Part shown: positions 34,226 through 41,697 of the stretch, piece by piece
Layout of the letters: each line of letters opens with the position of its first letter
Numbering within the stretch: the first letter of the stretch is position 1
Assembly: GCF_013283875.1 (NCBI RefSeq)
Contig: NZ_CP054139.1
Location: 1,426,001-1,490,000, forward strand
DNA length: 64,000 nt
Direction: 5' to 3'
Source: Mucilaginibacter mali
Lineage (GTDB): Bacteria > Bacteroidota > Bacteroidia > Sphingobacteriales > Sphingobacteriaceae
Program-made: the position numbers and the translations under genes
Notes under the pieces: model-generated
Told to the model about the DNA's origin: nothing
Databases searched by the model: none
What the model saw: the letters and a program-made list of their open reading frames with translations, nothing else

Positions 34226-34741
34226 TTATTCGTCATCATAAAATTGGTAATAAATATCAATCAAGCAATCGTGAAAACCCCATCCTATGTTAATAGTATT
34301 ATCTATAATCTTACTTGCTCTATCATAAAACGTATCCAATAAAGCCTCACTCTTCATAAACTTCAAAGCTGCGAGATAAGTAGACTCCATACTTGAATAA
34401 AAAGGCTCGTTAATGTCTCCAAAATCATTAGTAAATTGTACACCAGTTTCTACATAAAAAAGCATTATGTCTGCAATCCATTGCGAAGAAGTTCCTAATT
34501 TTTTGAAATCAGTTATAGCCTGTTTGCCATCTTTAAGGTTATAATTAAAACCTCGTTTTGGATAAAATGCTTCATAAACCTTATTGCGGTATTTGTTGAA
34601 TAGCTCATTTTCATTCGGAGTTGCATAGAAATCAAGAAATTCTTTAACAGATTTGTTTTTTGTGTATAAATCCGCAATAAGGTTAATGAGTTTGTCTTTG
34701 TCAAGCTTTCTTAGTTCCTTTTTTACATCACTTAGTCCCAT
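34226..34741 (-). CDS. DUF6155-family-like protein
   Basis: A 171-residue soluble helical protein. The start is set at the ATG at 34741 (MGLSDVKKELRKLDKDKL), because the upstream extension to 34813 runs through the tRNA terminator and looks non-coding. The pattern KKELxKLxKDKLINLIADLY, then SVKEFLDFY and VYEAFYPKRGFN, matches what I recall of DUF6155; no function is known. It is flanked by 18-bp direct repeats and lies between the nuclease gene and tRNA-Leu, in AT-rich DNA. It may be an independently acquired cassette or a third gene of the defence module. The N-terminus resembles the protein at 2373-2900. Confidence 0.8.
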   Translation of the reverse strand: MGLSDVKKELRKLDKDKLINLIADLYTKNKSVKEFLDFYATPNENELFNKYRNKVYEAFYPKRGFNYNLKDGKQAITDFKKLGTSSQWIADIMLFYVETGVQFTNDFGDINEPFYSSMESTYLAALKFMKSEALLDTFYDRASKIIDNTINIGWGFHDCLIDIYYQFYDDE

Positions 34742-34790
34742 ATCTATTCGAGTAATGACATCGTTATAAAAGTACAAATAGCTCCATACA

Positions 34791-34829
34791 CAAAAAAACC
34801 GTAAGCTAAACATATGTTCAACTTACGGT
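34791..34829 (-). terminator. Terminator of tRNA-Leu
   Basis: CCGTAAG (34799-34805) pairs with CTTACGG (34822-34828) around an imperfect inner palindrome with the core ACATATGT. On the minus strand a run of seven T (34798-34792) follows. The right arm is part of the second copy of the 18-bp repeat. Confidence 0.8.
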
Positions 34830-34834
34830 AAGTG
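34817..34834 (+). repeat. 18-bp direct repeat, copy 2, beside tRNA-Leu
   Basis: Identical to 34186-34203, 631 bp away. It lies five bases beyond the 3' end of tRNA-Leu and overlaps one arm of the tRNA terminator. Such a copy would be expected if a segment inserted at, or duplicated from, this junction. Confidence 0.85.
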
Positions 34835-34839
34835 ATTTG

Positions 34840-34923
34840 TACCCAGAGCCGGGGTCGAACCGGCACGGCCTTGCAGCCATTGGTGTTTGAGACCAACGCG
34901 TCTACCGATTCCGCCATCTGGGC
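34840..34923 (-). tRNA. tRNA-Leu (anticodon CAA)
   Basis: Read on the minus strand: acceptor GCCCAGA pairs with TCTGGGT (terminal G-U), the D arm contains GGTAGACGC, the anticodon stem is TTGGT/ACCAA with loop CTCAAAC (anticodon CAA, codon UUG), there is a long type II variable arm, and the T arm is GCCGG-TTCGACC-CCGGC. The discriminator base is A. CCA is not encoded. The long variable arm and anticodon both indicate Leu. Confidence 0.95.
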
Positions 34924-34947
34924 ATTGCCTAAACAATTGTTGCTTGT

Positions 34948-35472
34948 TCAGAATCGGGCTGCAAATGTATCTAAACTCTCTTTAATTCGCAACAAATATT
35001 TTTGTCTGTAGTAAATATCTGCAATTTTATTTAGCCGGTCTTCCTTTGCGGTATCGCTTAAGGTTTCATAATCAGCAGTTAAGGCATTGAGATTGTTTTG
35101 CAGGTCATTTTCAACAGCTAAGGTTTCCGCACTGATTTCGCCTAATTGGGTGGCGTTTTCTACCTCCATCAGGCGTTCGTTTATATCCATCATCTCCATT
35201 AAAAAATTACCGGGGAGTTGCGGTTTGGCGCCTTCCGATACCAGGTCATGGCTGCGCAGGATATATTCCAGGCGCTTTGCCGGGTTGCCTAATGTTTTGT
35301 AGGCTTTATTATTAAGGGTGGATAGTTCCAGTATTTCCTGTTGGCGTTCGTCGGTATCGTTGGCGTAAAAATCGGGGTGATATTCCTTGCTCAACTGGTA
35401 AAACTTCTTTTTAAGCAGGGCCTCATCCGGGTTGAATGATTCGGGTATGTCGTAAAATTCAAAGTAATTCAT
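34948..35472 (-). CDS. hscB: Fe-S cluster assembly co-chaperone HscB
   Basis: A 174-residue type III J-protein that delivers IscU to the HscA chaperone. The J domain (1-75) begins NYFEFYDIPESFNPDEALLKK and holds the HPD motif in LSKEYHPDFY. The sequence LNNKAYKTLGNPAKRLEYIL follows, as is typical for HscB, and the C-terminal three-helix domain has FLMEMMDINERLMEV. Length and motifs are normal. It lies alone between tRNA-Leu and kdsA, reading away from kdsA. Confidence 0.94.
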   Translation of the reverse strand: MNYFEFYDIPESFNPDEALLKKKFYQLSKEYHPDFYANDTDERQQEILELSTLNNKAYKTLGNPAKRLEYILRSHDLVSEGAKPQLPGNFLMEMMDINERLMEVENATQLGEISAETLAVENDLQNNLNALTADYETLSDTAKEDRLNKIADIYYRQKYLLRIKESLDTFAARF

Positions 35473-35557
35473 GGTGAGGCAAAGGTACGAAAGAACGGCT
35501 GAAGTCCTAATTAACGGTGCTTTGGTTATGAGTACCTGCTAAGGATTTTAAAAATCA

Positions 35558-35565
35558 TATCTTTG
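35558..35565 (+). promoter_or_regulatory. Probable -7 promoter box of kdsA
   Basis: TATCTTTG matches the Bacteroidota -7 consensus TAnnTTTG exactly and lies 19 bp before the kdsA ATG. A good -33 TTTG at proper spacing is not obvious. Confidence 0.5.
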
Positions 35566-35584
35566 CCGCTATAAACCAAACAGT

Positions 35585-36361
35585 ATGTTATTCGATCAAA
35601 TGCGGCAAAAGCCGTTCTTTATATTAGGCCCATGTGTAATGGAAAACCAGGATTTGCTTTATACGGTAGCCGAAAAGGTAGCCGAAGCAGGTCAGCGTTA
35701 TAATGTGCCTGTGGTATTTAAATCATCGTTTGATAAAGCTAATCGCACGTCCATCCACTCGTACCGTGGGCCGGGTATTGAAAAGGGAATGGAGATGTTG
35801 CAAAAAGTAAAGGAACGTTTTAACCTGCCAACAACTACCGATATCCACGAACCTGCACAGGCGGCTATAGCTGCACAGGTGGTTGATATTTTGCAGATCC
35901 CCGCTTTCCTGTGTCGCCAAACCGACTTGTTAGTGGCAGCCGCGCAGACCGGCAAAATTGTAAATGTAAAAAAGGCACAGTTCCTGTCGGGCCAGGATAT
36001 GTTCTACCCGGCGCAAAAGGTTGTTGAGGCTGGTAATACACAGGTAATACTGACCGAGCGCGGCAATATGTACGGCTATAATAACCTGGCGGTAGATTTT
36101 AGGAATGTATACGATATGAAAGCCTTTGGCTATCCCGTTTGTATGGACTGTACCCACTCGGTACAGCGCCCCGGCGGCGCAGGCGGTAAAACCGGTGGCG
36201 ACCGTACCTTTGTACCCATGATGGCCCTGGCCGCAAAAGCATTCGGTGCCGATGGATATTTCATGGAAATACACCCCGATCCGGATAATGCGCTTAGCGA
36301 TGGGCCCAATATGGTTAAATTGCAAGACCTGGGCAAGGTGATGCAGCCTTTAATTGCTTAA
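35585..36361 (+). CDS. kdsA: 3-deoxy-8-phosphooctulonate synthase (KdsA)
   Basis: A 258-residue cytoplasmic enzyme that condenses phosphoenolpyruvate with arabinose-5-phosphate to give Kdo-8-phosphate for the lipopolysaccharide core. Signatures: FILGPCVMEN at the start, VFKSSFDKANRTSIHSYRGPG, TTDIHEPAQ, PAFLCRQTDLL, VNVKKAQFLSG, ERGNMYGYNNL, MDCTHSVQRPG and the C-terminal EIHPDPDNALSDGPN. The N-terminus (CVMEN) is the metal-binding Cys position of metal-dependent KdsA. The gene ends 3 bp from the convergent macroglobulin/plug gene. The Kdo pathway partner kdsD is at 39273. Confidence 0.96.
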   Translation: MLFDQMRQKPFFILGPCVMENQDLLYTVAEKVAEAGQRYNVPVVFKSSFDKANRTSIHSYRGPGIEKGMEMLQKVKERFNLPTTTDIHEPAQAAIAAQVVDILQIPAFLCRQTDLLVAAAQTGKIVNVKKAQFLSGQDMFYPAQKVVEAGNTQVILTERGNMYGYNNLAVDFRNVYDMKAFGYPVCMDCTHSVQRPGGAGGKTGGDRTFVPMMALAAKAFGADGYFMEIHPDPDNALSDGPNMVKLQDLGKVMQPLIA

Positions 36362-36364
36362 TTG

Positions 36365-39154
36365 TTATTTTACGATGTAAGTTAAAGTTTTTCGCAATAG
36401 GTTGCCCCTAAAGTCCATCCCTTCAAGGGTAACTTTGTAGGTGCCTTCGCCATCGGCGTTAAAGTAACTGAAATTTGTTTTTCCCTGCACATCGGTAACC
36501 AGGTCGGGGTTCCAATATATGGTCGATCTCAGGTCGGTCATTTTATCGGCTTCAGATGGCGCATCGTATGCAGGCGCGTAGAATTCTTTAGTTACCGAGT
36601 ATCCCCGGGCAGTAACCTTGCTTACATTAACCAGGGGAATATTCACCAACCCCTCGCCACCGCGTTTGGATGTGATCAGTATCACGCCCCAGTAACCATC
36701 GTTGCCGAAGATCGCAGTGTTTGTTTCCGAAGTTAGTATTTCTATTGCTGCAATACCATCTGTCGGTATCTCCATCAGGTCACCCAGCTGTATCCTGGCA
36801 CCATCCAGCATAATCATCATTGGTTGCGATTGTGTGTCAGGATCGGCAGTAGATACCATGGCTATACCACCCTTTACGGCTTTAGGTGTAAAGGTATTGT
36901 TTTGCAAACGGTTAGTATGGCCTATGCGAAATATCCCTCCCTTTTTTACCGATATATTTGATATGCCGTAAAGTGCCATTAATAAACCGCTTTCCTGGCC
37001 AATCTTTTCCTGTGTTATTACCCTGTCTGCCGAACCTGGATTGGGGTTAACAGAGTTAGGTACTACCTTTGCCGATGTGTAGGTTTTTTGTGCCACTATT
37101 TTAACTTCTTTAAGCGGTACAACGTTTTTAAACAAACCAAACTTGTTCATTTCGATAAACCGGCTTTGGGTAGCCTTTATATATTCGTTCAGGTTTGAAT
37201 TGGCAAGTGGGTTTGCAAAAACACCATAAGGTGATGCGGATTGTATAATTGGTTTACGGTCCATCACAATCTTAACATTTTTACGGTCTTTTTGATCTGT
37301 TGCACGTATAGTGGCTCTTACGGTATCAGTAAAATGCAGGTTTCTAAAAACAAAATGTCCGTTTTCGTCTGCTACTGTATCTATAATAATTGTATTATCG
37401 CCTTTACTTGCAAAGAGGGTCACTTTGCCATGAGGTACTGGTTTATCCATCAGATTAACAATTTTGCCGCCTATCGAAGGGTTTTCTTCGGGTTGATAAA
37501 TTATCTGCGGAAACTTATTAGTCAGCACATCAGCCCAGTTAAAACGGCGCCAACCCTGGGTAAGTAATAATTGGTCAAGATGTTTTTGTCTGTCTGGATT
37601 TTGCGGGTTAAAATAATAGTTAGGCTGTTCTATATAGCCTTTAATATCTGATGTGAGCAAAAGGTTCGAAAGGATCGAAGTTTCATTATTTTCGTCCGGT
37701 TTTACTTTGCCCTCATCTGTAACCGATACCGAAAAATTGCCCGAAATCGGCTGTCCGCCCGCATCGGTAACGGTAATATCCATGTTTACTTTACCACGTT
37801 TGCTGTAAACTTCTTTATCGGGTTTTATAACGGACCGCAAATAGTCGTTATGGTTAATAAACACCAGTCTTTCAGCCAATGGCGTCATCTCTGCCGAAAA
37901 AAGTGTAAACTGTATAATACCTGTCGGGATGTTTTTGGCTGTTATATAACTTAGGTTAGATGCCCTGTCCATGCGGGTTTTAGCCGCGAATTGCACTACG
38001 CCATTACTTTGCCCCACAATGTACATTTCTTTCCCGTTAACCAGCGTTGCACTGGATGCTACCCTTACCGACAGAGAATCGCTGCCAATATGGTTTATGT
38101 TAAGGATATAGCCCTGTGCTTCGGCTTTTGGCAGTGCGTAGCGTTTTTCTGAACCGTCTTCGTGCTTAATAACAGCCGTATAGGTCTTGCCGGTTTGTGG
38201 CATCAGGGCAAAAACACCCATACCCGCGTGCTCCGATTTAAACTCAGCAACATGTTCGTTCTTTTCGTCGGCTATATAACCGCTGATATCTTCGCCCAGG
38301 CCGTTAGGTTTAAGCGCTTTGAAACCTACTTTGGTGCGCAGATTGTCGACAAGGTGGCCACCCTCGGGAAAAAATTGAATATTGGCAACCTGGGCAAGGG
38401 GTTTAATTACAAAATCGCGTGTAATGGTTTGCCCTTTGGCTGTAGTGAAACTTGCGTTAATAACAACGTTAGCGGTTTTATATTCATCCTTTATTAAAGC
38501 GGGAACATTTAGCAAACCATCGTTATTAGTGGTGCCGCGGCTATCCGTAATCGTTTTATCATTAACTTTTACAGTGTAGCTTACCTGCTGGTTGCTTATG
38601 GGGGTAGTGTTGTCTTTTTTAAAAATGATTTGAGCGTTAATTTGCTTGCCTGTTGGTGCGGCGTTGGCCTTATACTCCATGTTAGCGCAAATAGCGCCAC
38701 CTATAGCGTTAACTACTTGTATATCTTTCCTGAAATAATAGTCGCTGCTAAAATTACTCATCCACTTAGTATAAGCGTAAATGTGGTAATTACCTGCTTT
38801 AAACGTGGTATCGCTAAGGTGTAGGTTGCCAATGGCCATACCATTTATCATTGGCAACAGCAAAGTATTGCATACCGAATCGCGGTCATCGATCATGTCC
38901 ACATAAAGTATCTGGCTGTGGTTTGAAAGGTGATTTTTTTCGGCATTTACCACATAAGCCTTAAACCACACATCCTCGCCCAAACTATAAAATGGTTTAT
39001 CAAAATGCAGATGCACTTTTTCCTGGGGGTAGGCTGCCGTTAATTTTTCTAAAGAAGCCAGTAATTTATCTAAAGGGGAATCCTTAAATCTGAAGGCCAG
39101 TAAAAGCAAAAAAGGTAAAATAAATAGCAGGGCGATCAGGCGTTTTTTTTTCAT
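36365..39154 (-). CDS. Macroglobulin (MG2)-like protein with TonB-receptor plug domain
   Basis: A 929-residue envelope protein with an N-terminal hydrophobic anchor or signal (about 5-22). The region of about 40-140 is MG2-like (EKVHLHFDKPFYSLGEDVWFKAYV). Several Ig/macroglobulin-type beta domains follow to about 640. Near residues 700-860 there is a TonB plug-like domain (PMMIMLDGARIQLGDLMEIP, then AAIEILTSETNTAIFGNDGYWGVILITSK). There is no beta-barrel, so it is not a transporter. The role is unknown; related proteins occur widely in Bacteroidota and may help envelope or protein transport. It sits between the two Kdo genes in opposite orientation. Confidence 0.85.
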   Translation of the reverse strand: MKKKRLIALLFILPFLLLLAFRFKDSPLDKLLASLEKLTAAYPQEKVHLHFDKPFYSLGEDVWFKAYVVNAEKNHLSNHSQILYVDMIDDRDSVCNTLLLPMINGMAIGNLHLSDTTFKAGNYHIYAYTKWMSNFSSDYYFRKDIQVVNAIGGAICANMEYKANAAPTGKQINAQIIFKKDNTTPISNQQVSYTVKVNDKTITDSRGTTNNDGLLNVPALIKDEYKTANVVINASFTTAKGQTITRDFVIKPLAQVANIQFFPEGGHLVDNLRTKVGFKALKPNGLGEDISGYIADEKNEHVAEFKSEHAGMGVFALMPQTGKTYTAVIKHEDGSEKRYALPKAEAQGYILNINHIGSDSLSVRVASSATLVNGKEMYIVGQSNGVVQFAAKTRMDRASNLSYITAKNIPTGIIQFTLFSAEMTPLAERLVFINHNDYLRSVIKPDKEVYSKRGKVNMDITVTDAGGQPISGNFSVSVTDEGKVKPDENNETSILSNLLLTSDIKGYIEQPNYYFNPQNPDRQKHLDQLLLTQGWRRFNWADVLTNKFPQIIYQPEENPSIGGKIVNLMDKPVPHGKVTLFASKGDNTIIIDTVADENGHFVFRNLHFTDTVRATIRATDQKDRKNVKIVMDRKPIIQSASPYGVFANPLANSNLNEYIKATQSRFIEMNKFGLFKNVVPLKEVKIVAQKTYTSAKVVPNSVNPNPGSADRVITQEKIGQESGLLMALYGISNISVKKGGIFRIGHTNRLQNNTFTPKAVKGGIAMVSTADPDTQSQPMMIMLDGARIQLGDLMEIPTDGIAAIEILTSETNTAIFGNDGYWGVILITSKRGGEGLVNIPLVNVSKVTARGYSVTKEFYAPAYDAPSEADKMTDLRSTIYWNPDLVTDVQGKTNFSYFNADGEGTYKVTLEGMDFRGNLLRKTLTYIVK

Positions 39155-39196
39155 AGCATAAGGTATGTGGTAAGCCTAATTTACAAAAATGACACA

Positions 39197-39215
39197 TGCA
39201 AAAAAAACTTTTGCA
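39197..39215. promoter_or_regulatory. Inverted repeat upstream of kdsD
   Basis: TGCAAAA (39197-39203) and TTTTGCA (39209-39215) form a 7-bp hairpin or palindrome in the 118-bp gap between the divergent macroglobulin/plug and kdsD genes. It could be an operator. No promoter consensus was found near it. Confidence 0.35.
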
Positions 39216-39272
39216 CTTAAAATATTAGTTATATTCATAATTATACAGAATTTAGCAGCCAATTACATACTT

Positions 39273-40208
39273 ATGAAAGACATTGCCAGGCAGGTATTCG
39301 CTACCGAAATAGAATCATTGCAGCATGTTGCGGCTTGTATCGACGATCAGTTTGCCCAGGCAGTAAACACCATTTTAACTGCTACCGGCAGGCTTATTAT
39401 AGCCGGGGTAGGCAAATCGGGTATCATCGGGCAAAAAATAGCTGCGACACTAACAAGCACCGGTACCCCCAGCTATTTTCTGCATCCGGGTGAAGCTTTT
39501 CATGGCGATTTGGGCATGGTGGCCCGGCGCGATCCGGTGATACTGATCTCTTACTCGGGCGAAACCGACGAGGTATTACAGATCATCCCCTTTTTAAAAT
39601 GGAACGAAAATACCATCATTGGTATAACAGGCAACCCGGCATCAACCCTGGCAAAAAACAGCAGTTACCATTTAAATATCAATGTACTGCACGAGGCTTG
39701 TCCGCTTAAGCTTGCGCCCACATCGTCAACCACGGCGGCGCTTGTAATGGGCGATGCCATAGCTGTTGCCCTGATGGAGGCCCGCCAGTTTCAGCACGAG
39801 GATTTTGCCCGTTTTCATCCCGGCGGCAGCCTGGGGCGTAAGTTACTGGTTAGAGTGAAGGATATGATGCGTACAGATAACCTGCCATTTATTGATGAAG
39901 CGGCTACATTTACCGAATTGTTGCTCCGCATGTCCGAAGGGCGCCTTGGCCTGGTAATAGTAGGCAAGGCCGACAGTATTAAAGGCATTGTTACTGATGG
40001 CGACTTGCGGCGCGCCCTGCTAAAGTTTGGTGATATCGCCCACATACACATTGCCGAAATAATGACAGCAAACCCGGTGATAGTAGAAGCAGATGAATTT
40101 ATTAACCAGGCCGAACATATCATGATGGAAAAAAAGATCACAACGATATTAGTAGGTTCGGTAAAACAAAGATCGGTTAATGGCGTTTATCAAATTTATA
40201 ATTCATAA
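39273..40208 (+). CDS. kdsD: Arabinose-5-phosphate isomerase, KpsF/GutQ family
   Basis: A 311-residue enzyme converting ribulose-5-phosphate to arabinose-5-phosphate, the first Kdo step. The ATG at 39273 (MKDIARQVFATEIESL) is chosen over one at 39189, since the intervening 28 residues are hydrophobic and not seen in the family. The SIS domain has GVGKSGIIGQKIAATLTSTGTPS, HPGEAFHGDLGM and SYSGETDEV, with APTSSTTAALVMGDA and FHPGGSLGRKL. Two CBS domains follow; the last one is short and ends GVYQIYNS. It supplies the substrate for KdsA encoded nearby. Confidence 0.95.
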   Translation: MKDIARQVFATEIESLQHVAACIDDQFAQAVNTILTATGRLIIAGVGKSGIIGQKIAATLTSTGTPSYFLHPGEAFHGDLGMVARRDPVILISYSGETDEVLQIIPFLKWNENTIIGITGNPASTLAKNSSYHLNINVLHEACPLKLAPTSSTTAALVMGDAIAVALMEARQFQHEDFARFHPGGSLGRKLLVRVKDMMRTDNLPFIDEAATFTELLLRMSEGRLGLVIVGKADSIKGIVTDGDLRRALLKFGDIAHIHIAEIMTANPVIVEADEFINQAEHIMMEKKITTILVGSVKQRSVNGVYQIYNS

Positions 40209-40297
40209 AACCAGCGTATTAAATATGCGTGATATTAATTTAACATTCTCATTTAGAAATAAGGCTATATTTACGGCCTGATAAGAAAACAGTCCTA

Positions 40298-41617
40298 ATG
40301 CCTGATCAAACAATTGCTTCGACCGATAGCTTTCTTCCTCCTGCTCATATCAGTATCGCTGTAATTGGTCTTGGATATATTGGTTTACCTTTGGCTGTTG
40401 AGTTTGCAAAAAAGGTTAAGGTTATTGGTTTTGATATCAAGCAAAGCAGGCTCGATGAACTGAATCGGGGCTTTGACCGTACGCTGGAAATAGATGAGCA
40501 GGAACTAAAGATTGTAATTGCAAACAACGGGCTAAAATTTGCTTCAAATGCAGAGGCAATACATAGTTGTAATATTTACATTATTGCCGTACCTACCCCA
40601 ACAGACCGCCATAATCGTCCAGACCTCACCTTGCTTAAAAAAGCGAGTGAAACTGTAGGTAAGGTGCTTTGTAAGGGCGATGTTGTTATTTACGAGTCAA
40701 CCGTATACCCGGGTGCTACCGAAGAGGTTTGTATACCCATACTTCAACAGGCTTCAGGCTTACAATATAATTTTGATTTTTTTGCTGGTTACTCGCCCGA
40801 GCGTATTAACCCTGGAGACAAGGTACATACCCTTACCAATATTTTAAAGGTAACGTCAGGTTCTACACCACGAGCGGCCGATTTTATTGACGATTTATAT
40901 CGCCTGGTGGTAACTGCCGGTACCCATAAAGCGCCCAGCATAAAAGTAGCCGAAGCTTGCAAAGTAATAGAAAACTCGCAACGCGATATCAATATTGCTT
41001 TTGTAAACGAACTGGCTAAAATATTTAACATTATGGGTATCGATACCCATGCGGTATTGGAGGCTGCCGGCACCAAATGGAATTTTTTGAAATTTAAGCC
41101 AGGTTTGGTTGGCGGGCATTGCACCGGCGTCGATCCGTATTATTTAGCGCAAAAGGCGCAGGAGGTAGGTTATCACCCTGAAATTATATTGGCCGGCCGC
41201 AGGCTTAACGACGGTATGGGGACATATGTTGCCCAGGAAGTTGTTAAGCTGATGATAAAAAAAGATATAGCTGTAAAAAACGCCGATATATTAATACTGG
41301 GCTTTACGTTTAAAGAAAATTGCCCTGATGTACGTAATACACGTGTGATAGATATTATAACCGCTTTACAGGAATATGGCGCAAGTACAGAAATATACGA
41401 CCCATGGGCTGACAAAGCTGAAGTTAGAAAAGAGTACGGCATTGATACAATAAATAGTGCCTCACAGTTAAGAGAAAATTACGACGTTATTATAGTAGCT
41501 GTGGCACATAACGAATTTGGCAGTTTAAATTACGCTAAATTAAAGAAGAGCAACGGTGGTATTATTTACGATTTGAAGGGAATATTACCCAATCATGTGT
41601 CAGACGCCAGATTATAG
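40298..41617 (+). CDS. UDP-N-acetylhexosamine 6-dehydrogenase (TviB/WbpO-like)
   Basis: A 439-residue NAD-dependent nucleotide-sugar dehydrogenase that oxidises the C6 of a UDP-HexNAc to the uronic acid, probably UDP-GlcNAcA or UDP-GalNAcA. It has a Rossmann motif GLGYIGLP (24-31), YESTVYPG, the central [18 protein letters not shown], the catalytic Cys275 in [13 protein letters not shown], and the C-terminal binding domain with [15 protein letters not shown]. This pattern is that of the TviB/VipA group. It begins the surface-polysaccharide region, 80 bp before the Wza-like gene. Substrate preference is inferred by similarity. Confidence 0.92.
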   Translation: MPDQTIASTDSFLPPAHISIAVIGLGYIGLPLAVEFAKKVKVIGFDIKQSRLDELNRGFDRTLEIDEQELKIVIANNGLKFASNAEAIHSCNIYIIAVPTPTDRHNRPDLTLLKKASETVGKVLCKGDVVIYESTVYPGATEEVCIPILQQASGLQYNFDFFAGYSPERINPGDKVHTLTNILKVTSGSTPRAADFIDDLYRLVVTAGTHKAPSIKVAEACKVIENSQRDINIAFVNELAKIFNIMGIDTHAVLEAAGTKWNFLKFKPGLVGGHCTGVDPYYLAQKAQEVGYHPEIILAGRRLNDGMGTYVAQEVVKLMIKKDIAVKNADILILGFTFKENCPDVRNTRVIDIITALQEYGASTEIYDPWADKAEVRKEYGIDTINSASQLRENYDVIIVAVAHNEFGSLNYAKLKKSNGGIIYDLKGILPNHVSDARL

Positions 41618-41668
41618 GTCGTGAGAAATAAATTAGCTATTATTGCACTTGATTAATAATAACAAACT

Positions 41669-41687
41669 TGTAGTATTATAAACTACA
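41669..41687. promoter_or_regulatory. Inverted repeat just upstream of the polysaccharide export gene
   Basis: TGTAGT (41669-41674) and ACTACA (41682-41687) with a 7-base AT spacer end 11 bp before the Wza-like ATG. It could be an operator or 5' UTR hairpin of the long polysaccharide operon. No exact TAnnTTTG box is adjacent. Confidence 0.35.
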
Positions 41688-41697
41688 GTATTTATTT

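Noticed and set aside
34742..34813. N-terminal extension of the DUF6155-like gene
   Set aside because: The extra residues overlap the tRNA-Leu terminator and are hydrophobic/aromatic; the internal ATG at 34741 gives the family-like start.
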